Part shown: in pieces, positions 26,786 through 38,600 of the stretch
Position numbering within the stretch: position 1 is the stretch's first letter
Layout of the letters: every line of letters begins with the position of its first letter
Source of the DNA: JALZAI01 sp038212215
Lineage (GTDB): Bacteria; Actinomycetota; Actinomycetes; Mycobacteriales; Jatrophihabitantaceae
Assembly: GCA_038212215.1 (NCBI GenBank)
Contig: JBBQUT010000021.1
Location: 1 to 64,000, forward strand
DNA: 64,000 bases
Direction: 5' to 3'
Notes under the pieces: model-generated
Database searches by the model: none
What the model saw: the letters and a program-made list of their open reading frames with translations, nothing else
What the model was told of the DNA's origin: nothing
Position numbers and translations under genes: made by a program

Positions 26786-26806
26786 TTCAATCCCAGTATC
26801 GCCCAC
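26786..26806 (+). repeat. att copy 2 (21-bp core)
   Basis: TTCAATCCCAGTATCGCCCAC, the T-loop to 3' end part of tRNA-Val only; upstream of it the sequence no longer matches. It divides elements B and C. Downstream of it begins a block resembling 2347-2905. Confidence 0.85.
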
Positions 26807-27371
26807 AGGTACTCGAACTTCCCGAATTCCGGGGGGTTCGTTCGTCTCCGAAGATCATCGTGCTGGTGGTGAGCCCTACCTCGCTGTCTGTCGACAGATA
26901 TCGGACTGGACCCAGTGTTCTCAGGGCCTGCGTGCCGATGGCTCGGCCTTGGTGAGGTGGACGTGGCAACAGGCTGGCAGCGAGATTTCGTTGCCACGCT
27001 GTTGCCACGACAGGGCGGATTGGCGGAGGTCAGCGTTTTCGTCGTTTTTGTCGATGTCTTAGCGCGCGAACATTACCTCCGTGGGTATTGCGAGTAGTCG
27101 TCTGGTGTGACGTCAGCCTGGCAGGTAGGGGTCGGATGAGTGGCGGTGGGCGGACGCTCGGCTTGTGGAATCGCTGCCTAGGCAGCACGCCGGGGAGCGC
27201 CCTGGACCTGTGAACTGCCAGAACCGGCTCCGCCATCGACAAACTCACCTGACCGGGCAGCCGCGAGCGCGGTGGGCCGTGCCCGCGCAACATGTTGATC
27301 GTTCGAGATCGCCGACTCTGCGTGGGTGGCAGTCTCGGGGGACGCGGCGTTATGCGTGCACGCACGTCCGT
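26807..27371 (+). other. Non-coding left end of element C
   Basis: No gene is seen. The block follows 2347-2905 closely (for example ATTCCGGGGGGTTCGTTCG and GAGCCCTACCTCGC occur in both). TGGCAAC/GTTGCCA words at 26961-27010 mirror those at 2494-2550. Confidence 0.6.
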
Positions 27372-27853
27372 CTAGTTCCTCGGGGACCGGAAGCGCACGA
27401 CGACCTGACCGTCTTCATCCACGACGTCGACCGTGTCGCATAGAACGAATGCGATGGTGTCGTCGGCGACCAACTCCCCGAGGCGGACCACGTGTTCAGC
27501 ACAAGAGATTGGATCGCTGATCAGTCCGGTGAGCTGGAGCAGGGGAGCGATCAGGCAGACATAGGACGACCAGCCCCCTCCGTCGACATCCGGGCAGCCC
27601 GGTGAGGAAGCCGACGGCGGGGCCGGCGCCCAGTGAGCCGGGCACGAAGCGGCGCCAGTTGACTGCTCCGCCAGATTCGGCGTAGGCAGTGCCCGCGGAT
27701 CCGTGAGCGCGCAGCATTGCTGTTCCGGCGATGACCATGATCGTTTCGAACACGATGAGCACGACGACACGCGCCGGGAGCTGGTTGTTCACGGCGGTGC
27801 CGGCGAATGCGGCGATCGAACCGGTGACACCGAAGACGGCAGCGATGCGTCAG
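27372..27853 (-). pseudogene. TauE/SafE-like permease fragment
   Basis: On the minus strand from about 27853, AVFGVTGSIAAFAGTAV, VVLIVFETIMVIAGTAML and AVGFLTGLPG resemble the C-terminal half of TauE/SafE sulfite-exporter-type permeases, but the glycine-rich continuation is lost by a frame change near 27600. The frame that follows ends at 27372 with TIAFVLCDTVDVVDEDG, a hydrophilic piece of unknown origin. Both ends of the permease are missing, so it is a dead fragment. Confidence 0.5.
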
Positions 27854-27863
27854 TGTATCTGCC

Positions 27864-27906
27864 AAGAGTCGATAAGGTTGCACAGATTGACTCTTAGACT
27901 TGATAC
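27864..27906 (+). promoter_or_regulatory. Promoter with overlapping inverted repeat
   Basis: TTGCAC (27878-27883) and TGATAC (27901-27906) are 17 bases apart. The inverted repeat AAGAGTC (27864-27870) / GACTCTT (27889-27895) straddles the -35. Likely promoter and operator for the gene at 27923. Confidence 0.45.
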
Positions 27907-27922
27907 GTGCATCCTTGGTCAC

Positions 27923-28321
27923 ATGACAACAGCAACCCAAAGGGCTCTCGCGAAGTTCGCCGAGGGTCAGTCCAAGCTCTGGGCCGAACTCAACGCGGCG
28001 TTCGCATCTGCCTCGACATCAACGCCTATGCCGACAACGAGCCCGGTCGCACCCACGATGACGCAAACGACCGCTTGGTACGCCAAGCATGGGAGTGTGC
28101 TCAAGCAGATCGACGCGAAGGGCGGCACCGTGCCGTTCGAAGAGTTCTTCAAGTACGCGACTGGGGCCGGCTACTCGGGCGCGAGTTACTCGCAGATGTA
28201 CCGCAAGGATGGCCTGCTCATTCGCGATCACAGCAAGAAGTCGATCTCGCTGACGTCCAAGGGCGAGAAGCGCCTCGCCTACGCCGATAAGTACCTGAAG
28301 ACGCGCGGCTTCGACTTGTAG
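27923..28321 (+). CDS. Hypothetical protein, possible winged-helix
   Basis: 132 aa. The N-terminal 45 residues are Ala/Thr/Ser/Pro-rich; the C-terminal half (YAKHGSVLKQIDAKGG, GYSGASYSQMYRKDGLLIRD, KKSISLTSKGEKRLAYAD) has the helix-helix-wing pattern of a winged-helix domain, with LTSKGEKRL typical of such C-terminal wings. ATG 27923 is the first Met after the promoter. The role is unknown; it may regulate the element. Confidence 0.6.
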   Translation: MTTATQRALAKFAEGQSKLWAELNAAFASASTSTPMPTTSPVAPTMTQTTAWYAKHGSVLKQIDAKGGTVPFEEFFKYATGAGYSGASYSQMYRKDGLLIRDHSKKSISLTSKGEKRLAYADKYLKTRGFDL

Positions 28322-28380
28322 CCTCACTGGCCGGTTCGCCAACCGAGCCTCGGACATGCCCGTGTCCGGGGCTCACCGCT

Positions 28381-28617
28381 GTGCACGATCGCTCTGCGGC
28401 GCTGGCGGCCCTGCGATCGTGGCCTGATGTCCGCGCGCGGGCCGACGTGCTCCAGATGAGCGAGGAGTGGGTGCGCAAGCAGGTGCAGGCGCCCACAGTG
28501 CCGTACATCCGACTTGGGCGGCGCGTCCGGTTTTCGGCCGCCGACATCGCGGCAATCATCGAGGCCGCCGAAAGGCCCGTCCTGCGCAGATCCCGCATCG
28601 CCCGGACCAAGTTGTGA
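28381..28617 (+). CDS. Excisionase-like HTH protein of element C
   Basis: 78 aa with a GTG start. WPDVRARADVLQMSEEWVRK, VPYIRLGRRVRFSAADI is the HTH_17 pattern of excisionases and phage regulators. It could control excision of C, but no integrase gene is beside it. Confidence 0.75.
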   Translation: MHDRSAALAALRSWPDVRARADVLQMSEEWVRKQVQAPTVPYIRLGRRVRFSAADIAAIIEAAERPVLRRSRIARTKL

Positions 28618-28798
28618 GTAGCGCGGCCAACCGTCACCATCCGGCAGTTCGGGGGCGTAACAAATCGAACGAGCTTCACCTGGTGGACACCGGCACGAGG
28701 CCTCAAGCCGAATCCCGCAACGGACAAATTGCGTGTAGGCGTGCGCCCCTCAAGGGGGTAGTTTCAGCGGCAGGATCGCTGGACGAGGGAGTGCCTCC

Positions 28799-29587
28799 AT
28801 GAACGGTGACGAGTGGCTCCAGGCGCATGAGGCCGCGATCCAGCAGGTCATCACAACCGAAACCGAGCAGGGAGGTTTGGCGCATCGGATGGTGCCTGTG
28901 GTGACAGTCCCCGAACAGACAAGAACCGTCTCGATCGACCGGCTCAACTACGCGTCAGGGATCGTTGATGATCAGACTCAGACTGATATTGAGCGGTTCG
29001 CTGATCCCGTCGCCATTCCGAAACTTCAGACCGATGACCCCGACCCGGCACGAGCATTCGTGGCGATTCGACGGTCGTCCCAACAACTCGCGCGGCGACA
29101 CGACGAGCGTGTATTTCGAAAAGAAATCGCGGATCAGATCGAGACCGCGGAGACAGCCACGGACCCCGAGTTCCAGCGCATTGTCACCATTACTGCTGTC
29201 AACAAGTCGATCGGCGATGGAGCCGTAACTGCTGTTGCGGATGCAATCTCCAAGCTAGACAGCGAGGGCTACCGCTCCGCCTACGCGATGGTGGCCAGCA
29301 ACACTCTATGGACAGAGCTTCACCGACGCGGCACCGGTTCGGCGACGCTTCCCATAGATGCTGTGCGTGCCCTCATGGATGACGGACCGGTTCAGCGCTC
29401 GTCGGTTCTCAAGGGCGGCGACGCCCTGCTGCTTTCTCTGGGCGAGGGACGGGTTGATCGGATCGTGGCCGAACCACCACGACTTGCGTTCATTGACCAA
29501 TCGGCGACGGCGCGCCAGTTCGAGCTTTATGAGCGCTTCGTCCCTAGGCTGCGCGAAACGAGGAGTGCCGTCCTCCTTCGGGTCTGA
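28799..29587 (+). CDS. Encapsulin-like HK97-fold shell protein
   Basis: 262 aa. The C-terminal two thirds follow family-1 encapsulins (linocin-M18 type): FVAIRRSSQQLARRHDERVF matches the segment that precedes the shell's E-loop region, AVADAISKLDSEGYRSAYAM the A-domain helix and strand, and the end LKGGDALLLSLGEGRVDRIV, ARQFELYERFVPRLRETRSA the final beta strands. It lacks most of the family's usual N-terminal DFEGPLGW-like start, having instead TVPEQTRTVSIDRLNY. No cargo enzyme with a targeting tail (DyP peroxidase, ferritin-like) is near; the next gene, 67 bases on, is Tc toxin A. A good ribosome binding site precedes ATG 28799. Encapsulin kinship is by eye and should be tested by structure prediction. 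Confidence 0.72.
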   Translation: MNGDEWLQAHEAAIQQVITTETEQGGLAHRMVPVVTVPEQTRTVSIDRLNYASGIVDDQTQTDIERFADPVAIPKLQTDDPDPARAFVAIRRSSQQLARRHDERVFRKEIADQIETAETATDPEFQRIVTITAVNKSIGDGAVTAVADAISKLDSEGYRSAYAMVASNTLWTELHRRGTGSATLPIDAVRALMDDGPVQRSSVLKGGDALLLSLGEGRVDRIVAEPPRLAFIDQSATARQFELYERFVPRLRETRSAVLLRV

Positions 29588-29590
29588 CCG

Positions 29591-29677
29591 ATGAGTCCGA
29601 GCAAGGAGCGGCAATTTGATCGTCTCGAGCTAGTCGAAGGGCGGTTGTCACCAAATGGCCCGGCTACGCCTCGGTGA
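29591..29677 (+). CDS. Possible 28-codon leader ORF between shell and TcA genes
   Basis: ATG-initiated, 28 codons, opening MSPSKERQFDRLELVEGRL and ending 20 bases inside the TcA gene. It could couple translation of the two genes or be chance. There is no homology I recognise. Confidence 0.2.
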   Translation: MSPSKERQFDRLELVEGRLSPNGPATPR

Positions 29678-32600
29678 GTTCGAAGTCTGGTTCGACGAGG
29701 CCGATGCGCAGGCACCGTCGAACGGAATAGCCAATTCAGCTCCTTCCATCCGGGTAGGTGTTCGGCCCACCGTCGTTGGGCTCGTTGTAGGAATAAGGTA
29801 CCGCCGGGCGGACGGGGTCTGGCGGCGCTTACGTCTCCGGCCGTCCGAAGACACGGACGAGGTTGGCTACTTCGACGGTTCCTTTCCCCAGCTTAGGTCC
29901 GGGGAGACGGTGGAGTACGACGTCGAAGTGGCATGCAGCGGCACTCCGTTCCTTTCAGAACGCCGCGCCGGTGACCGGATGACATTCATCGTGGCGCCGC
30001 CGGCCCACGAACCGGCGCCAGGTGCTCTTTCGGGAGATCGCCAACCGCACATGCCTGGAGCAAGTCAACCCGGGGCTGCTACTCGGCTCCCTCCGAAAAG
30101 TGCCGGTGCCAGCGTTCATGATGCACCCGGGTCCGGGTTCGCGGCGCGCGATGGCAAGGCAGCACGCGGTCGGGATGCCTCGGCGACGTCCAAGCCGATG
30201 GTGGTGCACGGTCGAGTGCTGCAGGCCGACGGCAGCGCTGTACCCAGACTGACCGTGCGCGCGTACGACCGCGATCTGCGTACGGAGCAGGCACTTGGTG
30301 AACAGACGACCGACGACACTGGCAGCTACTCGATCCCCTACGGCAGAGCGCAATTCAGTCGCGAGGAGAAGGCGACGGCCGACCTCCTGGTACGCGCGTT
30401 TGACAAGGGGGACGTGGTGGCCGCGTCGCCGACGATATTCAATGCGGGCATGGACGAGACTGTGGATCTCATCATCGGCGGCGCAAGATACGTCGGAGCC
30501 TCCGAGTACGAAGTCCTCGTCGAGGATCTTGGGCCGGTGCTCCAGGGCCGGTCAGCGGCAGATTTGACGGAGGACGACGAGCATAAGGACATCTCGTTTC
30601 TCGCTGCGGAGACGGGTCACGACCCGGCTCACATTGCGTTCCTGATCCTTGCCACCCGGATCGCCCTCTCGACGAAGTTGCCCACCGAGGCCTTCTATGG
30701 CCTGTTCCGTGGCGGGCTTCCGACGAGCCTGCCCGCGTTGCTCGCGCAGAGTCCGGAAGTCCAGCGACATGCGCTGGACGCCTCATTGGATGCGAACATC
30801 GTCCCAGCGAACCTGCGTGGACAAACCGACCAGATCCTGAACCGCATGCAGCAGCTCAGTGTCGACGAGGCGATCCGCCCATCGAGTGGCTCCGACGAAC
30901 CGAGGTTTGGCGCCATCCTCGAGACAGCGATTGCGGACGTGGCCATGCAGTCGGCGTTCATGGCGAAATACGTAAATCACACAGGTACGACGGGAGAATT
31001 TTGGAAAGCAGTCCGCGACGATCCTGAGCTCGGGCAACACGCCGACGCCGTGCAATTGACTCTCCGATTCGCGGCACTCACCGGCAACCACCTGCCGCTG
31101 GTGCAGCGACTGCAACGTATGAGCCAAGCCCAGCAGATCACTTCGCTGCACGACCTCGCCCGCCTTGACACTGACCAGTGGCTCGCGATAATCGAAGGTC
31201 CCGACGGTGTCGGCGCGCCTCCCGAAGTGCCTGGAGCCGATGACCAGGATCGCTACCGCAACTATGCGGACATCCTGGCCAACGTTGTCGAGGACACGTT
31301 CCCGACCGCCTTCGTCACCGAGCGCCTTGCAAACGGCGACGATGCGGCCAACGCAGATCTCGTCACGTTCCTAACTGGGAACCCGGGCTTCGACCTGATC
31401 ACGAGCCGGCTGGGCGACTACGTATCGAACCACGGGTCCGCCCTCGACGGTGTGGCCGATGCTGCGTCCATGACTCAGCGGCTGGCCAGCCTGCAACGCG
31501 TGTATCGCGTCGTGCCGCGATACCGGCAGACGCGTGCTCTTCTCGACGGAGGTATTCATTCCGCCCGCAGCGTCGTTGTCCTAGGGCGCTCGGCCTTCGT
31601 TCGGCAGTACGCTGCCACGCTGGGCGGACCCGGCCCAGCGATGCGCGCATACGAGAGGGCCGCGCAGACCAGCTCAACAGCTCTCAAGCTGCTGGTCGAG
31701 CACGGGTCAGCCTTCAACAGGCCGCCGATCGCCGCCGTCTTGGCTAAGCCGACGACCGCGATCGAGGACTTGCCTGACTGGACGACTCTGTTCGGGTCAC
31801 TCGACCTGTGCGCGTGTGAACATTGCCGGTCGGTCTACAGTCCAGCCGCCTACTTGGTGGACAGCTTGCATTTCCTGAAGTGTCGACACGCGATACCGCA
31901 AGGCACGAGCACCCAAGACGTCCTCTTCTCGCGGCGGCCGGACCTGGGCGAGATCGAGCTGACCTGCGAGAACACCAACACTGTGATGCCGTATGTCGAT
32001 CTCGTGAACGAGGCGCTGGAAGGGTGTGTAGCGCCGCCGCCGCCGTTCACGGGCTTCGATCTGCCGGCCGGTCTGGCTGCCGACCTGGACGACGCAACGA
32101 TCAGCCCGGCACTGCGAGCGGCGTTCGCTCCGCCGCTCGGTGACGCGGCACGGGTCATCGTCAGAGAGCCACAGTCGAGATGGACTATCGACGAATCTGC
32201 TTTCACCTACACGATTCACCGAGTTGGCGGTATGGCGCGGGTGACAGCGCGGAGTCTGCAGACCGAAGGTACGCCTCAAGAGCTGGCCGCGAACCCGCGC
32301 TACCTGTCCACTGAGGCCTACGACGTGCTGCGAGAGCAGGTGTTTCCGTGGACGTTGCCGTTCAATCTTTGGTCGGCCACAGTAGCTGTCTATTTCGGAC
32401 ACCTCGGAGTCGCGCGGCACGAACTAATGCAAACGCTGCTAGGAGCCGGCACAACGGGTGATGCCACACCAATCGCAATTGCGGCTGAACGCCTCGGCAT
32501 GACCCCGAACGCACGCCGAATCGTCACAGGCACCCCGCTAATACCCCCGCGGCAGCCCTGGGAGTTCTGGGGCTACCCCGGCAACGCGCCCGGCACCTGG

Positions 32601-35600
32601 CTCCAAGACCTCGCCCACCTCGACAGGCTGCTCGACGCCTCGAGGCTGAACTACGAGGCCGTCACGGCGCTGATCCAGACCGAATTCATCAACCCGTCCA
32701 AAACCCTGAGCATCGGGTCGACCGATCCGGACGAACCGACGACCTGCGACACCGCCAAACTGGAAATCGCCGGCCTAGACCAGCCCGCCCTCGATCGATT
32801 CCATCGTTTCGAGAGACTCCGGGCCAAACTGAGATGGTCTCCAGCTGAGCTGGACCTCGCGATCACGACACTGCGCAGCGACATCGCCGACGTGAACGCG
32901 CGCGTAGACGACGAGCTGATCCGAAAACTCGCCTACCTTCAAGCCACACGAGACGCGCTGCATCTCTCGGTCGACCAAGCACTCGCCCTGTGGGTCGACA
33001 TCCCCACCGTGGGCCCCGACTCCCTCTATCAACGTCTTTTCCAGAACCCGTCCATACTCAAGCCGGTCGACCCCGACTTCCGCCTCGCCGGCCAAGAGCT
33101 GACGATCGTAACGGCAGATCCACCCAACGCCAAGATCTCCACACATGCCTCCTCAATCCTCGCCGCGCTCCACATTTCACCAAACGACCTTGACGCGCTC
33201 ACGGTCCCCATCGACCCCACTCTGTCCGCGATCCTGCCGACGGAAGACCTGCCAGCCTTAGCGGCAATCAGCGCTGGCGACGACGCGCTCAACCTGTCGA
33301 ATCTGTCGACACTGCATAGGGTCTGTGTGCTGGCTAAGGCGCTAAGGCTGAGCGTGCCCGACGCCGTCCGGATCATGGGGTTGGCACTCCTCAATCCATT
33401 CGCCTCGACCCAGCCGGACGCAACCCTTCGCCTCCGGGAGATCATCGACCGCGTCCGGTCATCCGGGTTCGGCATCGCCGAGCTGGACTACCTCCTCAGG
33501 CACCGTTTCCTCGCCGCGAGCGGCGTCGCCCTCACCGACGACGCGATCGCACGGGCGCTCGACGAGATCCGCGCCGGCCTCCGCAAGATCGCAGCAGACA
33601 CCGCCTTCACGCCCGGGACGACCGATCCAACCGGCGAGCGGACCGGGAAGGCACTGGCGATCGTGCTGCCCCAGGACGCCGTTGACCAGGCGCTGTCGCT
33701 ACTCAACGGAACCTGGGACGACCCGTCAGCGGAAGCTGCCTTTATCGATGCGAACCTTGCCGGCTTCCTCGACGCCGCAGACGCGAAGGAGCAACTCGTC
33801 GGCGCAACCGCCGCCATCACAGTCGTGGAGCAGCGGTTCCTGTACGTCCTGGCCCGGCTACTGGCCCACCTACGCGCCGCGCAAAGTGAGCAGTCGGTCA
33901 AGCAATCGATGGGGGAACGACTCGGTCTCGAGTCCGACGCCATCGAACCGCTTTTGGGCACCTGGATCCGATCGTCGGCTGACGCTACCCGGCCGGCGAT
34001 CACCGACTTCCTCTCCTCGGGTTTCGTCGACAGCGATCCGGATATCGGGCCGTCGGCAGCAGGGTTCCCGAATCAGTTCGCTACCTTCACCAGGATTTAC
34101 AAGATCGCAACCGTCATCGACCGACTGGCTCTGACGACGGTTCAGCTCCGGTGGCTCTTTGACTATGGACCAACGGTCGGCTGGTACGACCTGAATTCCC
34201 TACCGGCTACGCCGACCGGCTCGACCTCGGCCCAGTTCACCGCATTCACCCGACTCATTGACCTCGCACGGCTCAGGGACGCACTGCCCTTCGGCGAGCG
34301 CGTCCTGAACGACATCTTCTCGATGGCGCGCGACCCGGCCGTTACGACCGACACCCTGCTGGCGTATGTCAGTGAACAGACTGGGTGGGCGATGGACAGC
34401 CTGTCGTTCCTTGTCAGTCCTCAAGGACTTGACCTGCACCTGCCCGGTGCCTTCACCGACGAGCGTGCACTTCTGCAGCTTCGGGACTGCTTCACCGTCC
34501 TCCGCCGTCTCGGCGTCTCGGCCGCTGAGGCAACCGGATGGACCGGCGCGGACCTTGACGCGGCGGCAGCGCGGAGCGCCGTCCAGGCTGCCAAGGCTAA
34601 GTACGACGAAGCCGAGTGGCTGACATTGGCGCCAGCACTGCGCGATCAACTCCGGGAGCTTCAGCGGGCCGCGCTCGTCGACTATCTGGTCGCGCACCCC
34701 GACCCATCGCGCGGGCAGTCGTGGGTCGATGCCAGCGATCTCTACGCCCACTTCCTCATCGACGTCGAGATGAGTCCGTGTCAGCTGACGTCGCGCATCA
34801 AGCAGGGGATCTCGTCGGCACAACTATTCGTGCAGCGTTGCCTGATGAATCTTGAGACCGATGTCCTTGCCAACGCCGACCTGGACGAGAACTGGCTCCA
34901 ATGGAGATGGATGAAGAGCTACCGGGTGTGGGAGGCAAACCGAAAAATCTTTCTATACCCGGAGAACTGGATCGAGCCTGACCTGCGCGACGACAAGACC
35001 ATCTTCTTCCAGGAGCTCGACAACGAGATTCAGCAAGCCGACCTCACCATCGAGGTTGCCGAAGACGCTTTCGCGCACTACCTCGAGAAGTTGGACGGCG
35101 TGGCGTGGCTCGACGTCATCGGCGAATACCAGGAGCAGGAGTACGACGACTCCGGGAACAAGACTGTCGACATCCTGCACGTCGTCGGCCGCACCTACAC
35201 CAGTCCCCACGCCTACCACTATCGCCAACGCATCGACGGCGCCCGCTGGACCGGATGGGAGCCACTAGATCTCGACATCGTCGGCGACCAGATCGTCCCA
35301 GTCGTCTGGAACCGACGGCTACACCTGTTCTGGCTCGTCTTCACCGAGGCCACCAGAGATGCCCCAGTGATCATGCCGGAGCCTAACCAGCCCCTCACGC
35401 CGCCGACCCGCTACTGGAAGATCCAGCTCGCCTGGAGCGAGTACAAACGCGGCAACTGGACGCCGAAGAGACTCTCCCAGAGCATTGCCGAGCACGAGAC
35501 GATCCGCTGGAAAAAGGCTGCGGACTACGACGAGTACCTCACGCCGCTACAGCCGTTTACCTGCAAGGTGCTCGCTGATCCAGATGGCCTCTCCGTGAGG

Positions 35601-38600
35601 GTGCTCGCCTATCGCCCCTCTTTGAGGTACCCATGGCCAATCGCAGAGTTCAGGTTCGACGGTTGCGGGGGAGCGCCGCGGGTGACAACGTTCGAAGAGG
35701 GAGTCGGTCACGGGCCGCCGGTCGTGCTAGCCACGGGAACGCTGATGGAAGGAATGCAACTCGTCGAGGAACCCAAAATCCATCGCCAAACCGCCGGCAC
35801 ACTTGTGCTGTTCAGCGGATCGTTCCCGACAGGCGCGTACGGTGAGCCCGCCTTCGACAACGCCAAACAGGACATCATCACCCTCACTCGTACGCCGGGA
35901 ACCTTCCGCCTCCTCGGCCCGGCGCAAGACCAACAGTTCGGCACTCTGCGCCCGTTCTTCTACGCCGACGGACGGCGAGCGTATGTAGTCACCCCCAGAG
36001 ACGTGCCGCTGCGCCCAGACGAATGGTCGAACGGCGATGCCCTCGATCCTGGCGCTCTGGACCTACTGCTCAAGCCCTACTACGCGGAGCTCGAGCCGAA
36101 ACCTCAACGACCCGGGGAGCCGGCTCCCAAACTCGGCGGTACCCGCGCCTTCGCCCCCGCCGTCCCGCATCTCGCCGGCTACGACCACCCCACGGTCCTC
36201 GACGCCCGCACCGGCAACGCGGTTGCGACCGCACGCCTACTCGACCCGACGCACGGCGATCCCGGCGAACTCCTACTCGATCCCGACGTCCGGCCGTACC
36301 TCCCGACCTTCCGAAGCATCAAGCACTATCGCTTCGAAGCCTTCTCGCACCCCTACGTCTGTTCATTCGTCCGCGAGTTTAATCGCAACGGGGTTGACGG
36401 ACTGATGCAGAGACAGATCCAGATGCTCTGCTCCGACACATTCGAGACCGAGTACGGCCCGTATCGTCGCATCGTCGACCGCCCCTACCCGACCGACGAG
36501 ATCGACTTCACTAACGGGGGTGCGTACTCGATCTACAACTGGGAGATCTTTTTCCATGCCCCGTTGCTAATCGCCGATCGCCTGCGCCAGAACCAGCAAT
36601 TCGAGGAGGCTCAGCGTTGGTTCCATTACATCTTCGACCCGACCGACACGGTCGGTGAGACCGCGCCCCAACGCTACTGGCGAACCCGACCCTTCTTTGA
36701 GACGGCCGACGCCACCTACCAGGCGCAACAGATCCAGAACCTTCTTCGGCGGCTCGCCGACGGCACGCCCGATCCCGACCTGGATGCCCAGGTGAAGGAC
36801 TGGCGCGACCACCCATTCAAGCCACACGCGGTCGCGCGGCTGCGCAATACGGCATACCAGAAGACGGCCGTGATGAAGTACCTCGACAACCTGATTCAGT
36901 GGGGCGACCAGCTGTTTAGCCGGGATACGATCGAGTCCATAAACGAAGCCACGCAACTCTACGTGCTTGCCGCGGACATCCTCGGCCCTAAGCCGAAGAC
37001 TGTCCCGCCGAGGGCAGTGGCGCAGGTTCAGACGTTCAATACCCTTGCCCCCTACCTCGACGACTTCTCCAACGCTCTGGTACAGGCCGAGAGCTTTGTT
37101 GCGCCGTCGGTGAACACGAACATTCCCGGCACTGACGTGCCGCAGATCAATCTTCCGTCGCTGCTCTACTTCTGCGTGCCGGATAATGACAAATTGTCGG
37201 GCTACTGGGACACGGTTGCCGACCGGCTCTTCAAGATCCGGCACTGCATGAACATCACCGGCGTCGTCCGTCAGCTCGCGCTCTTCGAACCACCTATCGA
37301 TCCCGGACTATTGATCAGGGCTGAGGCAGCGGGGATCGACATAGGCAGCGTCCTCGACGACGTCAACGCGGCCCTGCCTCATCACCGTTTCGGCGTCTTA
37401 ATCCAGAAGACAACTCAGCTTTGCGCCGACCTGAAGAACCTGGGCGCAGCCCTACTTGCCGCGCTGGAGAAGCGCGATGCCGAGGCGATGGCGCTACTCC
37501 GGTCCACGCACGAGATCAGCGTCCTCAAGGCGGCACGCACCATCCGTCAGCGCCAGATCGACGAGGCCAACAGCACCCTGGCGAGCCTGCAGAAATCCCG
37601 TGACACGGCGATATTGCGCCGCGACCACTACAGCTCGCTTGCCTTCGTGAATCCTGCCGAAATCGTTCAAGCTGCATTAGCGACGGCGAGCGTAACTCTT
37701 ACAGCACTCCAGCAAGGCGGGGAAACGGCTGCGGCCCTGCTTTACGCCATGCCTGACACAAAGATTGGTAGCCCGACAACTGTGGGCTCGACCTTCGGCG
37801 GTACGAATCTCGGGAACGCCGCGAAGGCAAGCTCATCAGTCACAGAGCTAGCATCGACCCTCCTCAACGCCGGCAGTTCGATGGCCGGGACGCTGGCAGG
37901 CTACCAACGTCGATTAGAGGAGTGGCAGTTACAAGAGCAGGTGGCAAACAAAGAGATCGAGCAGTATGACCAGCAGATCATCGCTGCCGAGATCCGCGTA
38001 GCCATGGCCGAGCGCGAGCTCGAAAACCACGAACTGCAGATGGACAATACCGCCGCCGCCGATGAGCTCATGCGCGACAAGTACACCAACCGTGAGCTCT
38101 ATGAGTGGACTATCGGCCAGATCGCGGGAATCTACTTCCAGAGCTACCGGCTTACCTATAATCTCGCCCAGCGAGCGGAGCGGGCGTATCGGTTTGAGTT
38201 AGGGCTGCAAACATCGGATTTCATCCAGTTCGGCTACTGGGACAGTCTCAAGAAGGGCTTGCTGGCCGGTGAGCGAATGCAACTCGATCTTCAACGGATG
38301 GAGGTGGCCTATCTCGATCAGCAGCGTCGGGAGTACGAGCTAACTCGCCACGTGTCACTGGCGCAACTCGATCCTGAAGCGTTGCTCCAGTTGCGTCAGT
38401 CGGGGGAGTGTTTCGTCAGCCTCCCGGAAGCGCTCTTTGACCTCGACTGCCCTGGCCACTATTTGCGTCGGATCCAGTCGGTCACCCTGACCATTCCCTG
38501 CGTTACTGGGCCGTACACAACCGTCAACTGCACGCTGACGCAGCTCAAGAGCTCGATCCGGCACACCAGCGCTGCCACCCGCCCATATGCCCGCCAGGAC

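Larger units (their letters stand above)
17963..26806 (-). mobile_element. Integrative element B, capsid-carrying satellite-like element
   Basis: 8.8 kb between att copies 1 and 2. Nearly all genes are on the minus strand: integrase at the right end, then excisionase, ParB-like, two small Cys-rich proteins, primase-polymerase, two small proteins, HK97 major capsid protein and GIY-YIG nuclease. The word GTGCGATCCACGTGC occurs at both ends (18069 and 26626), as expected for arm-type sites. It has no terminase, portal, protease, tail or lysis genes, so it cannot be a complete phage. Satellite nature is inferred from content and size. Confidence 0.75.

Noticed and set aside
26608..26997. Upstream extension of the integrase frame through att copy 2
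   Set aside because: The ATG at 26607 has a ribosome binding site and the normal integrase N-terminus; the extension reads through the att core and flanking element C DNA.
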